Positions 1-6,499 are shown, counted from the stretch's first letter. The stretch: 20,277 nucleotides of DNA from an uncultured Candidatus Saccharibacteria bacterium (GCA_937974295.1 CALBWN010000007.1:1-20277), one strand, 5' to 3'. A program made the numbers and translations. Notes: generated by a model not told the origin, from the letters alone.

Positions 1-1
1 C

Positions 2-826
2 TTCTGGAGGTCGTCGAAAGGGGCTGCGGGCGCTGAGGACGACGGCGACAAGAACGATGCCTACCGCACGCTGCACTATGTGCTGGTGCGCCTGAGCCAC
101 CTGCTGGCGCCGTTTACGCCGTTCTTGGCCGAGGAGTTGTACCATAATCTGACGGGTGATGACGAGTCGATCCACCTGAAGAATTGGCTGCCAGCGGGCG
201 CGGTGAACGAGCAGATTCTGACCGATATGGCCCGCACGCGCGAGTTGATCAACACCGGCCTGAGCCTACGCATGAAGAAGGATGAGCATCAGGAGTCGAT
301 CAAGGTGCGCCAGCCGCTGCAGCGCGCGGCCTATGCGGGTGCAAAGCTGGCTGAGTACTACGAGCAGATCATGGCCGAGGAGCTGAATGTGAAGGAGATC
401 CGCTGGATTGAGCACTTGGATGAGTACTTAACGGATCGTGACGCAGCCGAGGGTGCGATTAAGCCAGCCAGTTGGATCGAAATTGATAAGACGATCACCC
501 CCGAACTCAAGCGCGAAGGCTTAATGCGCGAGGTCATCCGCCACGTGCAGAGTGCGCGCAAGAAGGCCGGGCTGCAGGTGGATGACCGGATTGTGCTGCA
601 CCTCGCGGTCGGGGCTGAGCCCGCCAGTGCCAGCCAGCCGGCAGTGCCAAGCCAGGCGCAACCAGCTAGTGACGTAGCCGCGCAGCTGCGCCAAGCCCTA
701 GCCGAGCACGCCGCCACCATCGCGAGCGAGACGCTGGCGACGATGCAGCAGCCAGACGATATACTCTACCAAACGACGGCTATGGTAGATGGTGCCGAGC
801 TGCAGATTAGCCTCGCCAAAGCATAG
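2..826 (+). CDS. ileS: Isoleucine-tRNA ligase, C-terminal part (partial at left edge)
   Basis: This is the last 274 codons of a class I aminoacyl-tRNA synthetase that charges tRNA-Ile in the cytoplasm. The reading frame is open to the window edge, so the catalytic domain lies outside. The visible part begins FWRSSKGA and continues through LSHLLAPFTPFLAEELYHNL, typical of the anticodon-binding helical domain of IleS. A further C-terminal domain follows (around EELNVKEIRWIEH and TPELKREGLMREVIRHVQSARKKAGL), as in the longer archaeal/eukaryotic-like IleS class. An Ala/Pro/Gln/Ser-rich stretch of roughly 25 residues (near 615-690) looks like an insertion or linker. TAG stop at 824-826. ValS or LeuS are the alternatives, but the EELNVKEI block favours IleS. 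Confidence 0.88.
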   Translation, partial: FWRSSKGAAGAEDDGDKNDAYRTLHYVLVRLSHLLAPFTPFLAEELYHNLTGDDESIHLKNWLPAGAVNEQILTDMARTRELINTGLSLRMKKDEHQESIKVRQPLQRAAYAGAKLAEYYEQIMAEELNVKEIRWIEHLDEYLTDRDAAEGAIKPASWIEIDKTITPELKREGLMREVIRHVQSARKKAGLQVDDRIVLHLAVGAEPASASQPAVPSQAQPASDVAAQLRQALAEHAATIASETLATMQQPDDILYQTTAMVDGAELQISLAKA

Positions 827-848
827 GACTACAAGGAATAACATGCTC

Positions 849-890
849 AGCTCGAGTGGCGCACTCCAGTCGTGAGACGCCACTCGAGCT
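849..890 (+). repeat. Perfect 13-bp inverted repeat after ileS
   Basis: The arms AGCTCGAGTGGCG (849-861) and CGCCACTCGAGCT (878-890) are perfect complements around a 16-nt loop, 22 nt after the ileS stop. It could end or protect the ileS transcript. No run of T follows, so it is not a standard intrinsic terminator. Confidence 0.7.
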
Positions 891-1153
891 TGGTGGCTGG
901 CAATATTTAAGTTTCTATAGCCATCCTCACCCCTTGCGCTAGCACAGCGTCCTCACTAAAAATGTTGAGAGGCCAGCCACGAAACAAGTAGAAGCGCTCG
1001 TTTTATCAACATGTCCGACGCAGTCAATGTATGAGGCTGGCTACCAGCAGGGAGTATTAAAAGCCAGCCCCTCGCTCGATCGCTTTCTCTCGTGGTAGCT
1101 CTCACCCATGTTTTTTCTCCAAAAGATTATAAAAAGTACAGAGCGGCAATCGC

Positions 1154-1170
1154 TACAATAAGGCTATAAG
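1154..1170 (+). promoter_or_regulatory. Likely -10 region of the ABC exporter gene
   Basis: TACAAT at 1154-1159 is followed by AAGGCTATAA, nearly the same block as at the lemA promoter (4000-4016). No -35 is visible 17 bp upstream. It predicts a leader of about 26 nt with no obvious Shine-Dalgarno sequence. Confidence 0.5.
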
Positions 1171-1191
1171 CCGACGCAATAATCAACGATC

Positions 1192-2994
1192 ATGACTAAA
1201 CCACCCATCACACCTACCCCCTCACTACGCCAGCGCTTGGCGGGGCTGTGGCTGGTGGTGCGGATTATTTGGCGGGAGGCACCGCTGACGATCGTCATCC
1301 AAGCGGTGGGGGCAGTGCTGTCGGCGGTGCTGCCACTGGCCACGGCCTACTACGCCGCTCTTACCACAACGGCCTTGGCTGAGGCATATGCGACGGGTGG
1401 TCAGCCGCAGCTCCTCACCTATGTGGTGGTGACTGTAGTGCTGGGCGTTGTGGCGAGTGTGTGGTCGGTGGTGCAGGGGTATTACGACCAAGTGTCGCGC
1501 TATCGCATCGAGGCTGCCATGAGCGACCACATGTATGCCCGCCTCCATGCGCTGGATTTTTGGCGCTACGACGACCCTGCGACCATTGATATGTTTGATA
1601 AAGCGCAGCGCTTCGTTCAGTCATTTTCGTATCTCTTTATTCAATTGGTGCAGATGCTGACGGCGCTGGTGTCGCTGGCAACGAGCCTGTGGATGGTGGT
1701 GATGGTGAGCTGGTGGCTGGGGCTGCTCGTACTTGTGGCGCTCGTGCCAAGTAGTGTGGTGCAGGTGCGGTTGTCGCGCTTGCAGGCTGGTCACTGGCGT
1801 GAGCAGGTGGGTACGCGGCGGCGCATGGCGTGGATCGAGCACATCCTTAGCCGGCCGAACTTCATTGCTGAGCTGCGCCTCTATGGAGTGATCCACCATC
1901 TACTTGGCGAGCGAGCAGCACTGCGGAATAAAGATCGGCTGCGGGTGCTTGGCTACGAGCGCCGCTTTATGGGGCAGCGCCTGGGCGGAGAGATTATCCA
2001 GGCAGCAGCAGAGGTAGTGGCGCTTGTCTGGGTGGTGCTGGAGATCGTGGCGCATCGTCAGCCAATTGGGCAATTTGTGCTCGTGCAGCAAATGGTGGGG
2101 CGAGTGATGAGCGGAATGGACAGCATCATTAGTACATATAATATGATCGACGAAGCCCTTGCCACCATGACAGACTACCAGCAGTTTATGGCGCTGCCTA
2201 CCATGAGCCAGGCAACCACTATCGATGAGGTGACGCTGCGCGATGCGATCGCGGTGCAGCGGGTGTCGTTTTGCTATCCAGGCACCCAGACGGCGGTACT
2301 GCGCGATATTTCTCTCACGATTCGCCGTGGTCAGCATATTGCCATCGTGGGCGAAAATGGCGCTGGCAAGAGCACGCTCGTTAAGCTGCTCACTGGTCTC
2401 TATCAGCCCAGCAAAGGCAGCATTACCATTGATGGGCACGATCTCCGCCACATCAGCCCAGCGGCCTGGCACCGGCAATTGGCCGTGCTGGGGCAGGAGT
2501 TCATCCGCTACGACTTCGCCACAGCGCACGAGAATGTTTGGTATGGTGATGTCTCGCAGCCAGTGGATGCAGCACGCCGCGATGCTGCGCTGCGCCAGGC
2601 CGAGGCAGCCGATTTTGTCCACAAGCTCCCTCATGGTGGAAACAGCTATATCAGCAAATGGATGGAGGCGGACGACCACGAAACGGGGGTTGATCTATCC
2701 GGTGGGCAGTGGCAACGCCTGGCCTTGGCACGCAACTTGTATCGTAATGCGCCTATCATCATCCTCGACGAACCCACCAGCGCCATCGACGCCGCTGCCG
2801 AAGCACGCATCTTTCGCCATCTCTTTGCCCAGCAGGGCACAACCATCATCACCATCAGCCACCGCTATAGTACCGTCAAGAAGGCGGACGCCATCTACGT
2901 CATCGCCCACGGTTGCCTCGTCGAGCACGGCACTGCCGCCGCACTCATGGCGCAGCGTGGTGCATTCTACGAGATGTTCAAAGAACAGATATAG
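1192..2994 (+). CDS. ABC exporter half-transporter (fused membrane and ATPase domains)
   Basis: A 600-residue half-transporter that should dimerise in the cytoplasmic membrane and export an unknown substrate with ATP. The N-terminal ~330 residues are a hydrophobic type IV exporter domain, with hydrophobic segments near 30-57, 74-98, 145-193 (probably two helices) and 263-285. The ATPase domain starts near VSFCYPG. It has Walker A GENGAGKST (387-395), the signature LSGGQ (502-506), Walker B IIILDEP (522-528), a SAIDA D-loop and the H-loop histidine of ISHR (H557). All catalytic elements are intact. The length is usual for the MsbA/LmrA-like family. There is no partner transporter gene, so it is either a homodimer or its partner is elsewhere. 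The substrate (lipid, peptide or drug) cannot be told from sequence. The promoter of the following tRNA lies over its last codons. Confidence 0.92.
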   Translation: MTKPPITPTPSLRQRLAGLWLVVRIIWREAPLTIVIQAVGAVLSAVLPLATAYYAALTTTALAEAYATGGQPQLLTYVVVTVVLGVVASVWSVVQGYYDQVSRYRIEAAMSDHMYARLHALDFWRYDDPATIDMFDKAQRFVQSFSYLFIQLVQMLTALVSLATSLWMVVMVSWWLGLLVLVALVPSSVVQVRLSRLQAGHWREQVGTRRRMAWIEHILSRPNFIAELRLYGVIHHLLGERAALRNKDRLRVLGYERRFMGQRLGGEIIQAAAEVVALVWVVLEIVAHRQPIGQFVLVQQMVGRVMSGMDSIISTYNMIDEALATMTDYQQFMALPTMSQATTIDEVTLRDAIAVQRVSFCYPGTQTAVLRDISLTIRRGQHIAIVGENGAGKSTLVKLLTGLYQPSKGSITIDGHDLRHISPAAWHRQLAVLGQEFIRYDFATAHENVWYGDVSQPVDAARRDAALRQAEAADFVHKLPHGGNSYISKWMEADDHETGVDLSGGQWQRLALARNLYRNAPIIILDEPTSAIDAAAEARIFRHLFAQQGTTIITISHRYSTVKKADAIYVIAHGCLVEHGTAAALMAQRGAFYEMFKEQI

Positions 2995-3005
2995 TTTGGT
3001 ATAAT
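2977..3005 (+). promoter_or_regulatory. Promoter of tRNA-Cys
   Basis: TTCAAA (2977-2982), a 17-bp spacer and TATAAT (3000-3005) preceded by TGG, an extended -10. The -35 lies inside the end of the ABC gene. The start is predicted about 2 nt before the mature tRNA. Confidence 0.7.
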
Positions 3006-3013
3006 AGGGGTGT

Positions 3014-3087
3014 GGCGCGTTGGCGGAGCGGTTACGCAGAGGTCTGCAAAACCTTTTAGACGAGTTCGACTCTCGTACGTGCCTCCA
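3014..3087 (+). tRNA. tRNA-Cys (GCA)
   Basis: The cloverleaf folds cleanly. The acceptor GGCGCGT pairs with ACGTGCC (one G-U), the anticodon stem GAGGT pairs with ACCTT around loop CTGCAAA with anticodon GCA, and the T stem ACGAG/CTCGT closes a TTCGACT loop. The 3' CCA is encoded, with T as discriminator base. It has its own promoter and terminator. Confidence 0.95.
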
Positions 3088-3099
3088 CAATTGTTGATG

Positions 3100-3126
3100 A
3101 ATAGCTCTCTCGATAGAGCTATTTTT
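3100..3126 (+). terminator. Intrinsic terminator of tRNA-Cys
   Basis: The stem AATAGCTCT/AGAGCTATT (3100-3108, 3115-3123) with loop CTCGAT runs into five T. It overlaps the stop codon of the convergent hydrolase gene at 3119-3121. Confidence 0.85.
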
Positions 3127-3709
3127 GCTCTAGCAATTCTTTTAGTTCAGGGAAGGTTGGCTGGAAGAAATGATTGCGATCCTCGAAAATATGCACCGTA
3201 GCAGTCGGCAAGTCTCGCTGAAATTTAGCAAGTTCGGTAAATGGCACGACCGGATCGTCTTGGCTGTGAAATAGGTGAATTTCTTTAGCGGATTTTTCCA
3301 AACCAGTGGCGCTTGCTACTCGAAAGCTACCGAGGTCTTCAGTCGATTCATCATCATAGCACGGCGAAACTAACACGAGCCGCCGGACTGGCGTGCTAAG
3401 TGGTGATTCATGCAAATATTTTGCCAAAAACATGGCGCCCAAGCTATAGCCAACCAGCTGAACGTCATCACCAAGCAGAGGTAGTAGCTTTTCAAAGTAT
3501 ATTTTCCACTCAGTGTAGCGAGCATTTTGCTTATTAGGGAAATCTGGCAGCAAAACATCGGCGTCGACGATTTCTTGTGCCAGCCAGTCACGCCATTTTT
3601 GCGCCCACAGGAGTCGTTCGTACTGCAGCTGACTATTCTTGAGATTATTCAAGTAATTTTCGTAGCTATTAAAGCTTGATCCGCCGTGAATATGTACAAT
3701 TTGCTTCAT
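3119..3709 (-). CDS. Alpha/beta-fold serine hydrolase (RBBP9/YdeN-like)
   Basis: A 196-residue cytoplasmic protein with a compact alpha/beta-hydrolase fold. The N-terminus MKQIVHIHGGSSF carries the oxyanion-type HGG turn. GYSLGA is the nucleophile elbow (serine in G-x-S-x-G), SQDDPVVP carries the acidic residue and DRNHFF the catalytic histidine. Size and motif order fit the RBBP9/YdeN family of small serine hydrolases; the substrate is unknown. The frame extends 6 codons upstream, but I choose ATG 3709. TATACT (3721 down to 3716) lies exactly 6 nt before it, so the mRNA probably starts at the ATG, and the conserved protein begins there. It is divergent from tRNA-Leu and shares its -10 octamer, and it is convergent with tRNA-Cys. 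Confidence 0.82.
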   Translation of the reverse strand: MKQIVHIHGGSSFNSYENYLNNLKNSQLQYERLLWAQKWRDWLAQEIVDADVLLPDFPNKQNARYTEWKIYFEKLLPLLGDDVQLVGYSLGAMFLAKYLHESPLSTPVRRLVLVSPCYDDESTEDLGSFRVASATGLEKSAKEIHLFHSQDDPVVPFTELAKFQRDLPTATVHIFEDRNHFFQPTFPELKELLEQK

Positions 3710-3715
3710 AAACAT

Positions 3716-3723
3716 AGTATAAT
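3716..3723. promoter_or_regulatory. Symmetric bidirectional -10 (hydrolase / tRNA-Leu)
   Basis: AGTATAAT reads as TATAAT on the plus strand (3718-3723), for tRNA-Leu with a ~35-nt leader. It reads as TATACT on the minus strand (3721-3716), 6 nt before ATG 3709. The same octamer sits between pta and the GNAT gene. Confidence 0.65.
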
Positions 3724-3764
3724 ACAAGCAGCACGTGGCTGCTATGCCAGAAGTGCGATTGCAT

Positions 3765-3850
3765 GCGCGAGTGGCGGAACTGGTAGACGCGAGGGACTTA
3801 AAATCCCTTGGCCAAAAGCCGTGCGGGTTCGATTCCCGCCTTGCGCACCA
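3765..3850 (+). tRNA. tRNA-Leu (UAA)
   Basis: An 86-nt class II tRNA with a long variable arm (TGGCCAAAAGCC region). The acceptor GCGCGAG pairs with CTTGCGC, the anticodon stem AGGGA/TCCCT closes loop CTTAAAA with anticodon TAA, and the T loop is TTCGATT. CCA is encoded. There is no group I intron in the anticodon loop, unlike cyanobacterial tRNA-Leu(UAA). Confidence 0.95.
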
Positions 3851-3867
3851 GGCGTGATATAACAGAG

Positions 3868-3894
3868 AAAACCACTTGAGGAGAGTGGTTTTTT
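3868..3894 (+). terminator. Intrinsic terminator of tRNA-Leu
   Basis: AAAACCACT (3868-3876) pairs with AGTGGTTTT (3884-3892) around a 7-nt loop, and the T run continues to 3894. It lies 18 nt past the tRNA 3' end. Confidence 0.88.
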
Positions 3895-3996
3895 CGTATA
3901 CATAGCCAGAAGGGTGAGTATGGCGGCATTCGTGCTAGCTACGAGCTCGAGATTTATTGTAGAATTACCATAGCGGCTAGTATAAGCCACACAATT

Positions 3997-4016
3997 TGGT
4001 ATAATAAGGCTATAAC
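3997..4016 (+). promoter_or_regulatory. lemA promoter with extended -10
   Basis: TGG-TATAAT (3997-4005) is followed by AAGGCTATAA. The 12-mer TTTGGTATAATA is identical to that of the tRNA-Cys promoter. No good -35 is visible. The leader is about 25 nt and holds AAGGAG (4021-4026), 10 nt before the ATG. Confidence 0.7.
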
Positions 4017-4036
4017 CAAAAAGGAGAAACGACACT

Positions 4037-4606
4037 ATGACAACAGTATTAATCGTTTTGCTCGGCGTGATTGGCCTGCTCGTTCTGTTTGGCATCTTCA
4101 TGTGGGCAACGTACAACAGCTTGGTCAAGCTGAAGATCCGCGTGGACGAAGCCTGGAGCGACATCACCGTCCAGCTCAAACGCCGAACAGACCTCATCCC
4201 CAACCTAGTGGGCACTGTAAAGGGCTATGCAGCGCACGAGAAGGAAGTCTTTGAGAATGTGGCAGAGGCTCGCAGTGCCATCATGAATGCCCAAGGTGTG
4301 CAAGAGACGGCTGCGGCAGAGAATATGATCGAGGGCGCTCTGAAGAGTTTGTTTGCCGTAGCAGAGGCCTACCCAGAGCTCAAAGCCAACCAAAACTTCA
4401 TCCAGCTGCAGCAAGAGCTGGTGGACACTGAGGACAAGATCCAGGCGGCGCGCCGCTTCTACAACGGTGGTGTGCGCGACCTCAACACCCGCATTGCCAT
4501 GTTCCCCGCCAACATCGTGGCTGGCATGCTGGGCTTCAAGGCTCGCGAGTTCTTCGAGGTCGAAGACCGCGCCAGCGTCGAAAACCCAGTACAGGTGCAG
4601 TTCTAG
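4037..4606 (+). CDS. lemA: LemA family membrane-anchored protein
   Basis: A 189-residue LemA protein. Residues 4-25 form one N-terminal transmembrane helix. A short loop leads to the conserved block around NSLVKLKIRVDEAWSDI and QLKRRTDLIPNLV, then a long helical domain (YAAHEKEVFENVAEARSAI, AYPELKANQNF, ARRFYNGGVRDLNTRI, FPANIVAGMLGF) that matches the family closely over its full length. The biochemical role of LemA is not settled. It is usually encoded next to the HtpX protease, which is here about 1 kb downstream beyond an inserted minus-strand gene. The start has a good Shine-Dalgarno sequence, and the gene ends in its own terminator. Confidence 0.93.
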   Translation: MTTVLIVLLGVIGLLVLFGIFMWATYNSLVKLKIRVDEAWSDITVQLKRRTDLIPNLVGTVKGYAAHEKEVFENVAEARSAIMNAQGVQETAAAENMIEGALKSLFAVAEAYPELKANQNFIQLQQELVDTEDKIQAARRFYNGGVRDLNTRIAMFPANIVAGMLGFKAREFFEVEDRASVENPVQVQF

Positions 4607-4625
4607 ACACCTCACACACTATAAC

Positions 4626-4657
4626 AAAACCGCTCTCGATGGAGGGCGGTTTTTTTT
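4626..4657 (+). terminator. Intrinsic terminator of lemA
   Basis: ACCGCTCTC (4629-4637), loop GATG, GAGGGCGGT (4642-4650) with one G-U pair, then a run of eight T. It separates lemA from htpX transcriptionally. Confidence 0.9.
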
Positions 4658-4936
4658 ATGGCTTTGCAACAGCATAAGGGCTGTGATGTCAGGCCGTATG
4701 TCGTTCTTAGGGGTGCTTGAGAAGAGTTATGGCTACAGTGAGTGGCTTGTCGCTTGGCTGGGGTGTTTTATCTAGAAGGTGGGGGATGTGCTCGTAGAAT
4801 AAAATAATTGCAATGATTAGGATGCTAGAGCGCTGCCAGCAGGGGAGAACATCGCAAGAGGCGAACATGACAAGCAGAGCAAGAGAGGGTAGACACCCTC
4901 TAGAAGCGAGCGTGTCATGTTCGGTGAGATGGAACT
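4658..4936. other. Spacer 3' of the small minus-strand membrane gene
   Basis: No convincing gene. The notable content is the two-level inverted repeat at 4862-4923, which would be in the 3' untranslated region of the minus-strand gene ending at 4937. I see nothing recognisable from 4658 to 4860. Confidence 0.5.
4862..4923 (-). repeat. Nested inverted repeat in a 3' untranslated region
   Basis: The outer arms CGAACATGACA (4862-4872) and TGTCATGTTCG (4913-4923) pair perfectly over 11 bp. Inside, AGAGGGT (4884-4890) pairs with ACCCTCT (4895-4901) around loop AGAC. The unpaired sides are symmetric, 11 nt each. There is no T run on either strand. Confidence 0.65.
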
Positions 4937-5260
4937 CTACATGAAAGAGTGGATGATCCATCCAAGGAAGAGGGGCATGAGGATCGCTGAGCTTCTTACC
5001 AAGTGACGCTCTAATGTCGCAGATGTATACTCACTCGGTATACCTCCTCGTAAAAAGTTAATCAGAAGCATAATACCATATGCTTGCACTGCATTAACCT
5101 CTGGAAGATTGAAAGTAGATGCAACGAACCATCTCCATAGCAGAGTAAATGTAATTACTCCGATGACAATATTAGCAATGCCGATAATGATACCGACAAT
5201 GTGTTTTATTGTGCTCTCTTTCTCCTCTTTTACATCAATAATAAAACTGATGTCACTCAT
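4937..5260 (-). CDS. Small three-helix membrane protein, unknown function
   Basis: I do not recognise this 107-residue protein. It starts MSDISFIIDVKEEKES, a charged cytoplasmic head, followed by hydrophobic segments near residues 19-41, 57-72 and 89-105. The frame extends 25 codons upstream, but ATG 5260 has a purine-rich Shine-Dalgarno sequence (GGGGAGAGAG) and starts the plausible protein. Its consensus promoter lies about 190 nt upstream, leaving a long leader with a strong hairpin at 5331-5388. The gene sits between lemA and htpX, on the opposite strand. Promoter, Shine-Dalgarno core, size and helix count all parallel the gene at 16785-17084, although the proteins are not obviously alike. 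Confidence 0.62.
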   Translation of the reverse strand: MSDISFIIDVKEEKESTIKHIVGIIIGIANIVIGVITFTLLWRWFVASTFNLPEVNAVQAYGIMLLINFLRGGIPSEYTSATLERHLVRSSAILMPLFLGWIIHSFM

Positions 5261-5330
5261 GATACCACTCTCTCCCCACCCAAGCGGACGCTCGTGTAGA
5301 ATCACACTGGTCGACGCTCGGATGCGGCGA

Positions 5331-5388
5331 CTCAAGGTGGGGTGCTGGGGCGCGGCTATGTAGCCATGCCTGGGCAGCCCACCTTGAG
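5331..5388 (-). promoter_or_regulatory. Structured leader of the small membrane protein gene
   Basis: CTCAAGGTGGG (5331-5341) and CCCACCTTGAG (5378-5388) pair perfectly over 11 bp. The enclosed sequence has a CTG/CAG extension and an apical GGCT/AGCC stem. It lies in the middle of the predicted ~190-nt leader, about 70 nt before the start codon. No known riboswitch class is recognised. Confidence 0.5.
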
Positions 5389-5455
5389 CGGTATGCTCTG
5401 CTTGTCAAACAACACTTTTGGACAAAATGCGAACATATGTCAACAAAAGCTGATA

Positions 5456-5484
5456 TATATATCAATAAATGAGGGGCGAGTCAA
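5456..5484 (-). promoter_or_regulatory. Consensus promoter of the small membrane protein gene at 4937
   Basis: On the minus strand: TTGACT, a 17-bp spacer ending in TGA (extended -10), then TATATA. The predicted start is near 5449. The spacer is almost the same as in the promoter at 17141-17169. Confidence 0.75.
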
Positions 5485-5580
5485 GTGGGTGCAACGTAGG
5501 CCCGAAAACCTCACTAATAGTCAGCGCAGAGAATGCGGCGCTCGGAGATTAACGCGAGTGCCTGCAAAACCACCATTATC

Positions 5581-5589
5581 TGCTACAAT
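5581..5589 (+). promoter_or_regulatory. Extended -10 of htpX (leaderless)
   Basis: TGC-TACAAT with the ATG exactly 6 nt after the hexamer, so transcription should begin at or next to the start codon. The 9-mer TGCTACAAT recurs at the rplU promoter. Confidence 0.65.
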
Positions 5590-5595
5590 ATATCT

Positions 5596-6489
5596 ATGTA
5601 CAGAGCAATTGCACACAACAAACGTAATACAGTTATTTTGATGATCGTCTTCGTTGCGATGGTGGCGGTGATTGGCCTGGCGGCGCAGTTGATTATGAAT
5701 AGCCGCGGTATGCAGGGCAACCTGACGATCTTTTGGGGGACATTCATTGGGGCGCTGATTTATGCACTAGTGCAGTACTTCATTGCTTCCAAGCTTGCCA
5801 TGAGCATGACTGGTGCAGTGGAGATTCGCAAAGCAGATAATCCCCGTTTGTGGCGCACCGTTGAGAACCTTGCCATCGCAGTGGGCTTACCCATGCCGCA
5901 GGTGTATATTATCGACGACCCAGCACCGAATGCCTTTGCCACTGGCCGCGATCCCAAGCATGCCATTGTGGGCGTGACGACGGGCCTGCTGGAGATTATG
6001 GATGACCGCGAGCTCACCGCTGTGCTGGCCCACGAGATGGGGCATGTCCAAAACTACGATATTCGGGTGAGTATGATTACCTTTGGTCTGGTGAGTGCGA
6101 TTGGCTTGGTGTCGGATATTGCGCTGCGTATGCTGTGGTTCCGTGACAATGATGACCGCGAGACCAATCCGGTACTACTGGTGCTTGGCATTGTCGCTAT
6201 TATCCTTGCGCCCATCGTGGCAGCCATTATGCAAATGGCGGTGAGCCGCCAACGTGAGTACCTGGCCGATGCGACTGGTGCACTCACCACCCGCGACCCA
6301 GCTGGCCTGGCGAGCGCACTGGGCAAGCTGCAGATGTATACTCGCCCGATGGAGAAGCAGGTCAGCTCAAGTGCTAATATGTTTATGGTGAACCCGCTCA
6401 AGCCGGGGTTCTTTAGCCGGTTGTTTAGTACCCATCCACCGCTCGAAGATCGCATCAAGCGCCTCAACGAAGATATGAACAAATGGTAG
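5596..6489 (+). CDS. htpX: HtpX family membrane zinc metalloprotease (M48)
   Basis: A 297-residue M48 metallopeptidase of the cytoplasmic membrane, expected to degrade misfolded membrane proteins. Hydrophobic segments lie near residues 15-35 and 42-65, ahead of the catalytic domain, with two more after the HExxH motif. LAHEMGHVQNYD holds the zinc-binding HEMGH, and REYLADATGA carries the third zinc ligand (glutamate). The typical PQVYIIDDPAPNAFATGRDPK block and the C-terminal THPPLEDRIKRL are present. The frame runs 21 codons further upstream, but MYRAIAHNKRNT matches the usual HtpX N-terminus and the -10 sits 6 nt before that ATG. Length is normal. The membrane gene that follows starts within a dozen bases. 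Confidence 0.94.
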   Translation: MYRAIAHNKRNTVILMIVFVAMVAVIGLAAQLIMNSRGMQGNLTIFWGTFIGALIYALVQYFIASKLAMSMTGAVEIRKADNPRLWRTVENLAIAVGLPMPQVYIIDDPAPNAFATGRDPKHAIVGVTTGLLEIMDDRELTAVLAHEMGHVQNYDIRVSMITFGLVSAIGLVSDIALRMLWFRDNDDRETNPVLLVLGIVAIILAPIVAAIMQMAVSRQREYLADATGALTTRDPAGLASALGKLQMYTRPMEKQVSSSANMFMVNPLKPGFFSRLFSTHPPLEDRIKRLNEDMNKW

Positions 6490-6499
6490 GGTGGTGACT

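Larger units (their letters stand above)
827..1191. other. 365-bp hairpin-rich spacer between ileS and the ABC gene
   Basis: No ORF here looks coding. Besides the 849-890 hairpin there are two further inverted repeats built on the same GGCTGG/CCAGCC core: GTGGCTGGC (893-901) with GCCAGCCAC (972-980), and GGCTGGCT (1035-1042) with AGCCAGCC (1062-1069). The right end holds the ABC gene promoter region. Confidence 0.6.
5261..5595. other. 335-bp divergent spacer between the small membrane gene and htpX
   Basis: It holds the minus-strand leader with its Shine-Dalgarno sequence (5268-5277), hairpin (5331-5388) and promoter (5456-5484), and the plus-strand htpX -10 (5584-5589). I see no coding signal in 5490-5580. 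Confidence 0.6.

Noticed and set aside
1900..2679. 259-codon minus-strand frame inside the ABC exporter gene
   Set aside because: Antisense shadow of a gene with every ABC motif intact; its translation is His/Leu-rich with no recognisable domain.
2243..3004. 253-codon plus-strand frame overlapping the ABC ATPase domain
   Set aside because: Wrong-frame reading of the Walker and signature region; Ser/Pro/Arg-rich noise.
3010..3201. 63-codon plus-strand frame over tRNA-Cys
   Set aside because: It begins at the tRNA 5' end and crosses its terminator.
3742..4215. 157-codon minus-strand frame over tRNA-Leu and the lemA start
   Set aside because: It runs antisense through a tRNA, a terminator and the lemA promoter; not coding.
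4707..4961. 84-codon minus-strand frame overlapping the 107-residue membrane gene
   Set aside because: Different frame, starts inside the better-supported gene and runs through the nested inverted repeat.
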